A stretch of 64,000 nucleotides of DNA, taken from NCBI GenBank assembly GCA_026686845.1, contig JAIVEN010000013.1, forward strand, positions 6,902,001-6,966,000. The letters run 5' to 3'. This stretch comes from Adenanthera pavonina (Eukaryota; Streptophyta; Magnoliopsida; Fabales; Fabaceae). Position 1 is the first letter of the stretch; each line of letters begins with the position of its first letter. The position numbers were made by a program, and so were the translations under genes. This document shows positions 24,601 to 35,059 of the stretch, one piece after another. The notes beneath the pieces were generated by a model. It saw only the letters and a program-made list of their open reading frames with translations. It was not told where the DNA came from and searched no databases.

Positions 24601-24961
24601 CGGCCGCCCCTCTTAGCTGCCTAGGGGGCGGTTCTTTAGTGGCCCAAGTCCACGAGCCTTCAAGTGGGCTCGTGGTATCTTGGGCCCAATATTATCCCCT
24701 CTTTTTTTTTTTTTTTTAATTTTTTGGCAATTGGTCATGTGGGCTTGAAATGTTGGACTGCGTTTTAAGCCCCGTATTCTGAACCCCAGAGCATTCTCTC
24801 TTCCTCCTTTTTCTCTTTTTTCTTTTTTTTTGGTTTTTAGTTTTTTTACCTTTATTATTTTTGCTTTTTTCATTTATATATTATTATTTTATTTATTTTA
24901 TTTTGTTTTAGTTATTTATTATTATTCTTTTTTAATGTCCGGACAAAATGGGGTGTTCACA
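21630..24961. mobile_element. Solo LTR of 3.3 kb with 5-bp target duplication
   Basis: The element starts TGTCGCACCCGG and ends GGGTGTTCACA, the canonical TG...CA LTR ends. It is flanked by GGACT at 21625-21629 and 24962-24966. No second LTR, primer-binding site or gag-pol lies between. Internally it has a GAGTCGCCACCAA / GGTGTTAGGCACCCC block, which I have seen in long plant gypsy-type LTRs (from memory). It also has a 26-bp tandem repeat and a strongly pyrimidine-rich, GC-rich segment at about 23.77-24.62 kb whose open frames in several phases are composition artefacts. The length suggests an Ogre/Tat-like family, but this is not proven. Confidence 0.8.
23170..23231. repeat. 26-bp tandem repeat inside the solo LTR
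   Basis: About 2.4 copies of a unit starting AAATTCACAG and ending AAATTGCCAC, at 23170, 23196 and 23222. Confidence 0.85.
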
Positions 24962-25039
24962 GGACTCAATTATCAACCAACTTTATTATAACCTTATTAG
25001 TATAAATTTTATATTCCATATTAAATGGAAGAAAGGTAA

Positions 25040-25440
25040 TCATCATTGTGGTGCCACTACAATCAATTGGTTCACGTATTCACGTCTAAGTGTACAATTT
25101 CTAACAAATTTTCAACTGTTGGAGTTTGCTTCTTCAACAAATGGATTTCGTTCTTAACAAATATTTGAAGTTCTTGTGAAACTTGGAAGCTTGGACCACC
25201 AAAACTAAAGATCCAATGGCCACAGTGAAAAAGCCATTTAGTTTGATTGGTTACTTGTCCTTTTCCCACGAATAATGATCTTCAAACTTCACATTATTTC
25301 GGGATGATTCATCTAAAATGGAGAAAACTGACTCATCACCGCACATGACTGTGGCAACCTTTGTCTTGGTACTATGGTTCTTGTCAATTTTCGCTTCACA
25401 AAACCATTGATAGAGATATTTCTTCCTTGTTTTCTGCAAA
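25040..25440 (-). mobile_element. Copia gag-protease remnant
   Basis: The minus strand encodes GDESVFSILDES and VKFEDH in one frame, then GKGQV in another. This resembles the copia protease-proximal sequence (M-T-G-D-K-S-L-F-S-x-L-D-E-S ... V-x-F-G-D ... M-G-K-G-x-V). A frameshift separates the two parts, and the aspartate-containing DSG motif is not preserved. It is a dead fragment. Confidence 0.6.
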
Positions 25441-26194
25441 ATGTGAACCCTTTTGCCATCTGCTTCTTCCTTTACCTACTCTTCAGGTCACTGGATCGAT
25501 AATCATTATTAGTTGACCTTGCTTGTTGGTCCTTGTCTTGCCTTTGAACTTTTCTTCTTGCACAAGAAATGAGAGCTTTGTAGTGTTTTCAAGTGAAAGC
25601 TCATCAATAATAGATTTAAGCTTTATTTGAAATAAAAAGAAAATAGAAAAGAGAAATACTAGGAGAAGAAATAAAGAGGAAGTTAGACATGAGATATTTA
25701 GATTTTTTTTTTTTTTTGAATTTTGCTTTTCTCTCAATTTTTCTCTCATCCAAATAGAAGATAAAGATTCTTATATATAATATAGACAACAAAATTAAAT
25801 TTTGGTGTCATGGCTTGGAGTATTTTGGTCAAGATTCTTATATAGAGCTTTATATTTTGCTAACATTTGTCATGACCTGAGAAAAATAATCTATAGCTAA
25901 TTCTCGTCACACCACTCAGTGTTTGATTTTTGAATGTATGTCTTAAATTTGTAGTCTCCTTGTACGATTTTCAAATAAGACTTTAGATAAGAGGATGATT
26001 TGTCTAAATAATACTTCTCTTAATCCCAAACTAACTAAAAGTTTAAGAAAATGGATGAGATATTCTTATAAATAAATCTCTCAGGCACTGTTTTTTTTTT
26101 TTTCAATCCAACTATGTCAGGTATAAGATCATTATAATCAAGCATATCTTAATACATTAGTATAATAATTTTGAGTCTTAGATGTGATTTGTGG

Positions 26195-26876
26195 TAGGGG
26201 TGTTCACGGGCCGGGCCGGGCCGGGCATCACCTTAGCCCGGTGTCCGGCCCGGAACACCCCCGGGTCGCGAAAATGGACCCGAGGCCCGGCCCGGCCCGA
26301 TACGGCCCGGTCCTTCACCGGGCCAGGACCGGGTCAGGGCCGGGCCGGGTTTGGCCCGATTTTTAAAAAAATATTAAAAAAATAAATAAATAAGTAAATT
26401 TAATTTTTTAATAAAAATATAACTAGTTTAATTTAAAATATATTCTTATAGGAAATAATATTAAGTTAAAAAGTAACATGTATCAAAATTATAAATACTC
26501 AATAATTATACATTATTTATTTTATATAATATTAAGTCATGAAATAAATTTAAAATTTGAAATAAACTTAAAAATTGGAATAATAAAATGTATCTATTAT
26601 AATTATAAAATTAATTTATTACATGAGGTATATGAAGGAAAAATAATTATATAAAATTATTCAATATTTTTAACAAATTAAGGAAAATGAGAAAATTGAA
26701 AAAATATATATATATATATATATATACCGGGCCGGGCCGGGACGGGCATGTGGCTTGCCCGAGGCCCGGCCCGGCCCGGTGCTCTTTTTGGCCCGGTCCC
26801 TTTCCATTTTATGATTTTTACTTTTTGGCCCGGCCCGGCCCGGCCCGAAATCCTCCGGGCCCAATGAACAACCCTA
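26195..26876. mobile_element. hAT MITE with GGCCCGGC subterminal arrays
   Basis: The element starts TAGGGGTGTTCACGGGCC. Its other end in reverse complement is TAGGGTTGTTCATTGGGCCC. A perfect 8-bp target duplication ATTTGTGG lies at 26187-26194 and 26877-26884. Both 170-bp ends carry dense GGCCCGGCCCGG repeats, presumably transposase-binding sites, around an AT-rich core. It has no coding capacity, so it is non-autonomous. The GC-rich open frames inside are composition artefacts. Confidence 0.9.
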
Positions 26877-27754
26877 ATTTGTGGAGAAAGTTTTATAACC
26901 TTTTTTTTTTTCAAAATTGAATGAGAAATGGTTTGAATTTTTTTCGTTTAAAAATAATAACAATTACAAACATGTGTGAGGGTAATTATGAATATAGTTG
27001 AAGAAAGACCAAAATCTAGTTTTTTCTTTTGTTCTATTTTCTTTGTTCTTATGTGTGCTTTTATTGCTGAGTTCCGAAGTATCTTTGTGGACAACTTCTA
27101 AGGTTCAAAGTTGCACAACCAATGGCTTGAAACAATTCTTGGCCTCTGAGATCTACCAACCTCAAACAATTCCTTTCCAGCTTTTAGTGTCTTTGGCATT
27201 ATTATGCCAACAGCTACTTCTAAAAATGCTTGTCACACAACTTGCCACTATTCTTTGGACTAGGAAATAAAAATTCTTCTCAACATGCTTTAATGATCAT
27301 ATCTATATATCTAATAATGTTAATAGAATTTTAATTTGACATGTTTGGTATATGTTGGATTTCTTTTTTTTTTTCCTTTTCTTTTAGTATTCCTTGTGTA
27401 TTATTACATCTAATCTCAAATATAAGAAAAAACAAAAACTATTTTGTATGTACCAATATTATTAGTTAAAGTTAGTTAACTTCATTAATTTATAGTAAAA
27501 TATATTTTTTTAAATTATCCTTAACTAATATTCTTTTTTTTTACACTTGATCAATTAATGACAATTGAAAAACACAACTTTCCCAAATTAATTAGAAATA
27601 TTATTAAAATATTTTATTTATTGCACTAAATATATATTTTTTCTTATATTTTAAATTAACACAATACTCTTAGAATTTTCTTATATCAGGGAGTATTATT
27701 CTATTAACCTACTGAAAAAAGTGTAAGAGGAAAAGACTTTTGCACTGTATAGTA

Positions 27755-28169
27755 CTCCCTCCGTTACACTGTATAGTGTAGTATTATGAGAAATTCATGT
27801 TTTAAAATATAATGCATTGCGTGGATTATATTGTGTTTTTTTATTGTCTTTTTAGTATTGTCCTTAATAAGTAAGTTTATATATTCTATGGTTACCAATG
27901 CATTTAATGTAAATTTTTTAATTGTTTGGTCAAACCATAAATGAATGAAGGGAAATTTCTCCCAAAAGCTTCACTCTTCACAATTGATAATGGCCCATGG
28001 GAATTCAGAAAAAAAAAATGAATGAGAGAATGACTGCAATTTATTAATGTAAAAATTATTATTAAATAAGGATAAATTTAGAAAATAATGAAAAAAAATT
28101 TCAGTTACTAATTGTTGTCTTAGTACATGTGTGGTAATTAAAAGGGCACTATAACTTAAAAGGATGGAG
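27755..28169. mobile_element. Stowaway-like MITE
   Basis: The left end CTCCCTCCGTTACACTG and the right end in reverse complement CTCCATCCTTTTAAGTTATA are flanked by TA on both sides. The start CTCCCTCCGT is the classic Stowaway terminus. It is 415 bp, AT-rich and noncoding. Confidence 0.75.
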
Positions 28170-30300
28170 TAACATTTTTTGGGTCCAAATTTCAACTGCG
28201 GCGACGTCAAACTTTAAATGGAATGAAGCTCTCTAAGATATATTGATTTTTTCAATAAGATTTGAACTCAAAACACTATTTAAAAGTCATCAAATTCCTC
28301 TAACTTAATCCAATCATCATTATTTCTTTTTTTCTTCTTTTCTTTTCAAGCTCTAATACCACAATGAAACTGTTATAGTAAGGTTTCAAAACAGTGGAGA
28401 AAATAGAGAATACTGTAAAAAATTGATAACTTAGTTCATACCAAAAATTTCTATCTGAAATTTTAATGCTATATCAATAATAGCTAAAAACAAAAAAAAA
28501 TATTATTCGAAACAGATACAGCTAACTAGGCACCCAAAACTGACTCCTAATGACTTGTTAAGCATGATACATTCTTACCGACCTGATAAATTGAACACAC
28601 ATGAAAAATAAAACAAGACTAGCTTTATTCCCCTACACATGTATAATTTTGTAATAATAACATAACAAATATAAAGTTTTCACAAACAAATTTATATATA
28701 ATATTTATAACTTTATATAACATCATATGATTACATTTGTTAAAAATTTTATATTATAATGTTATTAAGAAATTAATATGAAAATCATGTCCATGTAAGT
28801 CTAATCTAATAATTAAAATAACATAGACAAAAGTCCAGAGACAACAGACAGAGATCGGGAAGCATGGCGTTCATGTGGGCGACTGAATACTGAATAGAAT
28901 AGAAAAGAGAGTCCAAGAACACGACAAAGCCAATTATGTGGAATGCACATTCCTTTATTTCCCCTTTGATTTTCTTATTTTCTTTGTTCCTTTTTGCCAA
29001 CACTATGTATTATTTTTTAAGATGTTCATTTGATTTAGTTTTTAACGCAAAAAAAAAAAAGAAATTAACTAAATATAAACTATCTCAATCTATATATAGT
29101 TGGCCAAGAAAAAAAATCCCTCTCTCTATATATATAGCATGTAATTTTTTCAAGAATTAGCTGGAGACCATATGTTTTACACAAAATTTAAAACAAAATA
29201 TTTATGGGAGAAATCATACTATTTATAATCTATAGATAATGTGGTTATATATATATATATGTACAGTAATCTAATTTAATTAAAATGATTGAAATTAAAT
29301 ATATAACGTCACTAATGATGTATATGAGAATTATTATATGCCGACTTTACTATTCTCCTTTCAACTTTTCCTCGCGGCCTATTATTTGATATTGACATTG
29401 TGTTGTCGGTCTCAATTTTATTGTTTTTTTATCTTATGCTGCCGGTCACTATTGATTGCATGAGGAGGCTGAGTTTTATGAGGAAGTAATGTATCTTGAC
29501 ATTTTTATTTTAATTATTTTGACTTTCTATCGGATTATTAAACCATTACATTGATTGATGAGAACACTCTTGTGTATTAAAAAAAAAGTAAATTAAATCA
29601 TTTACACTCGTGAAATTATATATTTTAAAAAAATAGTACAAAAACATAAACTATATAAGATTTATTTTTTAAAATTTTTATTAGTCTGCAAAATATCCTA
29701 ATTATAAAAATATTACTTTTGGTGATCAATTTTTCAAAAACAAATATTAGCCTACACAAGTTGGAAAAGGAGATTAGTTAGAGAGTTTTTATAGTTAACG
29801 AGCTAGTTGTCATTCTTTTGTAAGGAAATCTTATAATTGACCATATTCTAAAATATCTATACTTGTTTTTCAGTAAACTACATTAATCTCCCTCCAAAAT
29901 TGCTACCCTCAGATTGATAGGTATCATTTGGTTTTTGTATACAAAAAATTGAACTATTAAGAAATTAGCTATTCATAATAAGTAAACACGACCCAGTGGT
30001 TTTAATTAATTAATCAATAATTTATTAGTTAATTAATAATTATTAACTTGTTAAATTTTTTAATTTCTATGACCTGCAGTTTTTATTATAAATTAAAAAA
30101 ACTGATGGTGATTTAAAAGAACTACAGCTAATCCTAATTTAGGTTTAATAATGCTGAAGTCTAATTTAAGAGTATAGATATCGTATTGTTGTATAAAAAA
30201 ATGCAAAAAAAAAAAAAGTTTCTCCAGATTTTATTGGTCAAACCAGTCAAACCCTATGTTATATGCCATACCTTCTCATTCACATTGCAATTTTTTTTTG

Positions 30301-30471
30301 GGGAGAAAGACACTTAAGGACCTCCATGTAAAAATATTGCCAAATGAATAGTACAAGTGCTGAATTCAGTTGATTCGAGTTGGGAATTCAGTTTACAGGA
30401 GTACTGAAATTTTAATCTGGGTCCTTGGAAGGGAATATCTTCATATGGGGGTCCTTAAGTGTCTTTCTCCC
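30301..30471. mobile_element. 171-bp terminal-inverted-repeat element
   Basis: Both ends read GGGAGAAAGACACTTAAGGA inward and stay alike for about 40 bp. A T-tract sits on each side. Outside that, CATTCACATTGCAA occurs on both sides (30277-30290 and 30490-30503), a 14-bp direct repeat that may record the insertion or a local duplication. The superfamily is undetermined. Confidence 0.65.
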
Positions 30472-30690
30472 TTTTTTTTTTGGGTTCACCATTCACATTG
30501 CAAGTACGAATGTTCACAGTTGCATAATCATGAAATGTACCTATTTCATTTTTCAAGCTTTTTTTTTTTAAGAAGCTCTCTACATATATTAATGTATATA
30601 TATTAAAAAGTCTAAATAATCACACTATTCACCTGTAATAAATAATGGGGATTTTCTACCACCATCTCTATCTCCATTAAAACACACTGT

Positions 30691-30764
30691 TAACTTCAAT
30701 AATTTTTTATACATTTCTTGGCCTTTTGGCTAAGATCAAATGTTGTAACTTCAATAATTTTTTA
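30691..30764 (+). pseudogene. U2 snRNA 5' fragment with 19-bp target duplication
   Basis: Positions 30709-30745 match the first 37 nt of U2 snRNA at about 33 of 37 positions by eye, including an exact run of 20 (GGCCTTTTGGCTAAGATCAA). The copy keeps the U2 5' end and stops at the branch-site-recognition region. The 19-bp repeat TAACTTCAATAATTTTTTA flanks it exactly (30691-30709 and 30746-30764). There is no poly(A) and no U2 promoter. It is a 3'-truncated retropseudogene. Confidence 0.85.
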
Positions 30765-31570
30765 GGTTTCTTCGTATTAAGTACCACAATCTGGTATGTA
30801 CATGGATAAACTTAGTGACAGAAGGAAGAATGAAACCTATGGGTAAGATAAGAGCCAAATAATAAATATACACCATCAGACCTAACCAGTTATGGGTTGT
30901 ATGAAAAATGAGCTATATAATTTGTCAATCTAACCCATCAAAGGTGAGTTGGCGGATTATATGGGTTCACATGTTAACCCACAAATATATATATTTAACA
31001 TAAATTAATATAAATTTTTAAAACAATATAATTCAACCCACGTAACCTTTAGCCCATATAAACCACCATATTTTTTATCAACTTATTATACATACATCAT
31101 CTCCATCCATTATAAAGTCTAAAACAATACCAAACTCTAGGCCGAAAAAAAAAAAACGATTAAAAGTTAAAACAAACCCACGTCATCATAATATAAAACA
31201 AATCATAATAAATATATGCATCCACCATAAAACAATAACAAACCATAATAAATATATCATCAGCATCATCCAAAGCATAGTATTTCCTCTTCATCATCCA
31301 AAAATATATCTTCATCATAAAAAGAAAAAGAAAAAGGGCCAATTCATATAACCAGCAAGTTATATAGTCCGTGCTAATTATGTCTTGTTTTAAACGAGCT
31401 ACATTTTTTACAACTCAATCCATATTTTTTTACAGGTTAAAATGAGCCAACTTGTACATTGGATGTACCTATATCCTAGGCTCTATTATTAATTATAATT
31501 TATAGAGAAAAATATTGAGGCTCAAAAGCATTCTCTTAATTAATGGGAAAAAGCTTCAAAGTTAAAATCA

Positions 31571-31846
31571 TTTCCTATCTGGCCTACTCTATGGAAGCTC
31601 AAACTTCCTCCTAAATACATTCTGTTTGCTTGGAAGATCCTCAAAAAGGCAATTCCCAGGGCAGATACATTAAGGAGACATCATTTAAAAAATAATCTAG
31701 CATGTGCCCTTGGCTGCAATTCTTCGGAAACAAATTGATCATTTGTTTCTTGATTGCCCTTTTTCTAGAGCACTTTGGTTCGGATCTGCATCCTTACTGA
31801 TTCATGATCATCACTATCTTTGTTATATATGTCTCTGGAAGAAATA
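31571..31846 (+). mobile_element. LINE reverse-transcriptase zinc-finger (zf-RVT) fragment, frameshifted
   Basis: The plus strand reads LWKLKLPPKYILFAWKIL and, after one frame change near 31.73 kb, IDHLFLDCPFSRALWFGSAS. This matches the C-terminal zf-RVT region of plant L1-type LINEs (W-K-L-x-L-P-P-K ... C ... E-T-x-D-H-L-F-L-x-C-P-x-x-x-x-x-W). It is inactive and isolated. Confidence 0.8.
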
Positions 31847-32539
31847 AAGACACATGGGTTGTTTCCCTAATGATAAGATTCAAAATAAATAAATAAAGAA
31901 GAAGAAAACTTAAGAGGAAAAAAGAAAAAACACAACTTTGAATACAGAAAAAAGATTATGCTCTCTCCCTAGAATTATTAGATTACGATTTTTCTTTGAA
32001 CTATAGTGCATCCTCGCTTTAGAAGAAAAAAAGATTATGAGTCTTTCGATGACGACCAGCCATCAAATTACACGAAACAAAAAGGTTAAATTAAATTAGA
32101 TTGACAAATTATTATTATTATTTTTTTAAAAAAGCGTGCATGGGCATCGATTAGATACTTAACGTCTAAAAATTAATTTAATAAAATTAAAATATTATTT
32201 GATTGAGTTTCACTTTTGTACTCCCACATGTCTCCCAGCATCGAACTTTATTCTTCATATAGTAACACACGCTCTCTAGCATGCATGTTGCTTGCTTGCA
32301 TCATAATCTATGATTCAATCTTTTCTTAGTTTGCTTGGAGTTGTAAAGATCTACAACATCCATCATCCAAACGGTAACGTTAACGTCTCTCTCTCTCTCT
32401 CCCCCCTCTCTCTCTCTCTCTATATATATAAAGTTTTACCCTTTTTTACGCAAATTCAAAACTCACACTAGCATCTAGGTCTTCACATTATTCATTAGTT
32501 TAAAAAATATTTATAAGCTTAATAGATTGCATTTACATT

Positions 32540-32697
32540 TAACTTTTGTTTGGATGAGGAAAAAATAGGAGGAAGAGGAAAACTACAAAAGAAAATAAAG
32601 AAAAACCTAGATAGTCCTATGCCTAAATAGGTTTTCTCTTATTTTCTTTTCTAATTTTCCTCTCATCCTGTTTTTCCTCTTATCTAAACAGAGGGTT
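32540..32697. mobile_element. Small MITE-like inverted repeat
   Basis: The left end TTTTGTTTGGATGAGGAAAA and the reverse-complemented right end CTCTGTTTAGATAAGAGGAA are similar for about 25 bp and flanked by TTAA. The interior is purine-rich, then pyrimidine-rich. It is probably a PIF/Harbinger or hAT MITE. Confidence 0.5.
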
Positions 32698-33374
32698 AAT
32701 AGCTAGCTTCTTCATATAGTGTCTATAAAGAAAAAAAATTCTTGTCTCGAAGGAATATGATATACGTACATGTTGCTATTGGAATTAATGTGGTATTATA
32801 TTTGACACAAGATGAATACAAATGTCCATATGAAGGGATATGATCGTACGTACATGTTATTTTATAGTATATAAAGTCTACATTAATGTTGTAAGATACC
32901 AATTATGAGACATAGATATGGCCAAGGTCATTAATCTAAATAATTGTCGAAGATTAACGTATCTTTGGATAAGGTAATTTTCCATTTAATGGTTTGAATT
33001 AGGTAAGTTCATGAATCCTGTAGAAAAGTCAAAAGATAACTTTTTTGTTCACACACACATATATATAATCCAACAAAAAAGACAATAATCTCGAGTTCTG
33101 GTAAGACCTACTATGTATACTACGAATCTATGTATAATATGTACTCTTTGTTAATTAACGCATTTACATAAACTAGGGACAGCAAGAGAATTAATTAACA
33201 ATAAGAAATTAAATTTAATCAGAGTACTATATAGTATGAGAGATGTCCTCGAAGGTACAATCAGAATATATATGAAAATTACGTATGTTAATTAGTGAAA
33301 TTAAAGAACACTAATTTTAGTGCATTAATTCTTGGTGATCCTGCAGGTACGCCGTTATAGTATCAAACAGAATA

Positions 33375-33919
33375 CTCCCTCCGGTCCCTATTATAGGGTG
33401 TTGTTTAAAAAATTTACTTGGTCCAAAATATTAGGTGTTAAGTAATATATTTAATTGTAGTGTCAATTCTACCCTTATTAAATGCTTTTTCATTATTTTC
33501 TTTTTGCTCAAATACTTTATGAATTGTAATTAGTGGCATCATTTCCCGAGGTTTTAAATATTGGTTCAAGGTGAAACCTTTCAGATTTTCACGGCCTCTT
33601 TTCAAATTTTGTTTTCCTATTTCATGCCAATCTTTAAGTCATTCGTTCCGATTTTTGAAGCCCACTCCTGACATAGAAGCTCCCTTGATCATTGGTCCAG
33701 TAGCTTGCATGCAGATTGTGGAAAGGATTTGTAATTTTTTAATTTTTCTTAATTAATTTCTCTCTTCCTACCATCATTATTAATTTAATATATTTTTATT
33801 CTATCTTAAGGGTAAAACAGGAATATTATAATTTTTTTTCATTAATTTTATACTATAACTAATATTTCTTAATCTACGTGTGGTAGTTAAAAACATCCTA
33901 TAATAGGAATCGGAGGAAG
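33375..33919. mobile_element. Stowaway-like MITE (545 bp)
   Basis: The left end CTCCCTCCGGTCCCTATTAT and the reverse-complemented right end CTTCCTCCGATTCCTATTAT are flanked by TA. The middle (about 33.55-33.75 kb) is less AT-rich than usual and may be captured or inserted sequence. Confidence 0.75.
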
Positions 33920-34341
33920 TATATGAAAGGGAAAGCTAGAGAGAATAAAACTACACTACTATTCATCTTTCCCTTCCCAAGAACGTGTTTCAAGTTTCAA
34001 CACACACACACACACATATATAAACCCCACCAATTTCAAGAAATAATTAACTTGAGTAAGAAAATTCTTTTTTCCTTAATAAATCGACAAAATCCAGGTG
34101 TCATTCCTCAATCTTAGCTAGTGCCTAGTGCTATGCTAGGTGTTTTTAATAATTTGGTCGAGTTCACGGGCACACAATACGCCAAAAAATTTAATTAAAC
34201 GGCGAGTTTAGATGGGACCCATTTCATTTGTTTAATATAAAATCATTAAAATGTAATTATTGCATGAATTACCCTCCGAATTACCCCATGACAAAGTTAA
34301 CAGCTTGCATGGCCAAGGAGTGGAATAATGTCTCTTCTATA

Positions 34342-34615
34342 CTCCCTCAATCAAATTTTATGTGCTTTTTAAGATTTTGGCATAAAAATTAAAAAAGATA
34401 ATAAATAATTTAATAAATTATATAATTTTATTAAATTATCCTTAATTATTACTTTATTATTATTTATATTATTAATCTACTGAAATTATGTACAATTAAA
34501 TATTTAAGGATATAATTAGGAAAAATAATTAATTTTTATTAATTTTTTAAAATAACAAATCAAATAGAATATTTAAATTTTTTTTAAAATAACACATAAA
34601 ATGGGATCAAGGAAA
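34342..34615. mobile_element. Stowaway-like MITE (274 bp)
   Basis: The left end CTCCCTCAATCAAATTTTAT and the reverse-complemented right end TTTCCTTGATCCCATTTTAT are flanked by TA. The core is AT-rich. Confidence 0.7.
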
Positions 34616-35017
34616 TATATAAATACAAACAATGAATCCATATGACAGACCACGGGCATGATGCATGCTTGCTACTGCCTTCAATTTATTTCACAAAACC
34701 CCCCAAAATGCAATAAATTAAATAATTACAAAGATAGTTTATGTGACATTACTTTTTATAATGAGATATAATTTAATAACATAACAAGGGTGAACATTCC
34801 AAGTGATTTAGTATGACAATAAGGAGTACGAAAGTTCTCACCTCGCAAAGTTTTTTTTTTTAAAAAAAAGAGTTAAATTGTACGAGAAAATATTAACCAG
34901 AATTATAGGCAACCCAATGATTGATAGAAATGGTCAGACGTTCGATCGAGGTTATGTTTAGCTTTATGATAGAAAATAACAAAGAAAAGTAATATTTTTT
35001 TAATGTATATTACTATG

Positions 35018-35018
<1 letters not shown>

Positions 35019-35059
<41 letters not shown>
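35019..35059. repeat. (ATT)n microsatellite
   Basis: About 13-14 uninterrupted ATT units. Confidence 0.9.

Noticed and set aside
24067..24624. Long serine/leucine/proline-rich open frames on both strands
   Set aside because: They lie inside the C/T-rich block of the solo LTR, occur in several phases at once and match no domain. Composition explains them.
26184..26920. Arg/Gly/Pro-rich open frames
   Set aside because: They are made by the GGCCCGGC arrays of the hAT MITE and repeat in all frames.
26998..27270. A 90-codon frame with a hydrophobic N-terminus resembling a secreted peptide
   Set aside because: It lies in AT-rich repeat debris and shows no family motif or splice context. The signal-peptide look is likely chance.
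29089..29140. Micro-insertion with TTGGCCAAGAAAAAAAA between TCTATATATA repeats
   Set aside because: The tag fits, but the flanks are a TA microsatellite, so the duplication cannot be trusted.
30880..31440. Possible MITE with related end sequences
   Set aside because: I could not match terminal inverted repeats or a target duplication.
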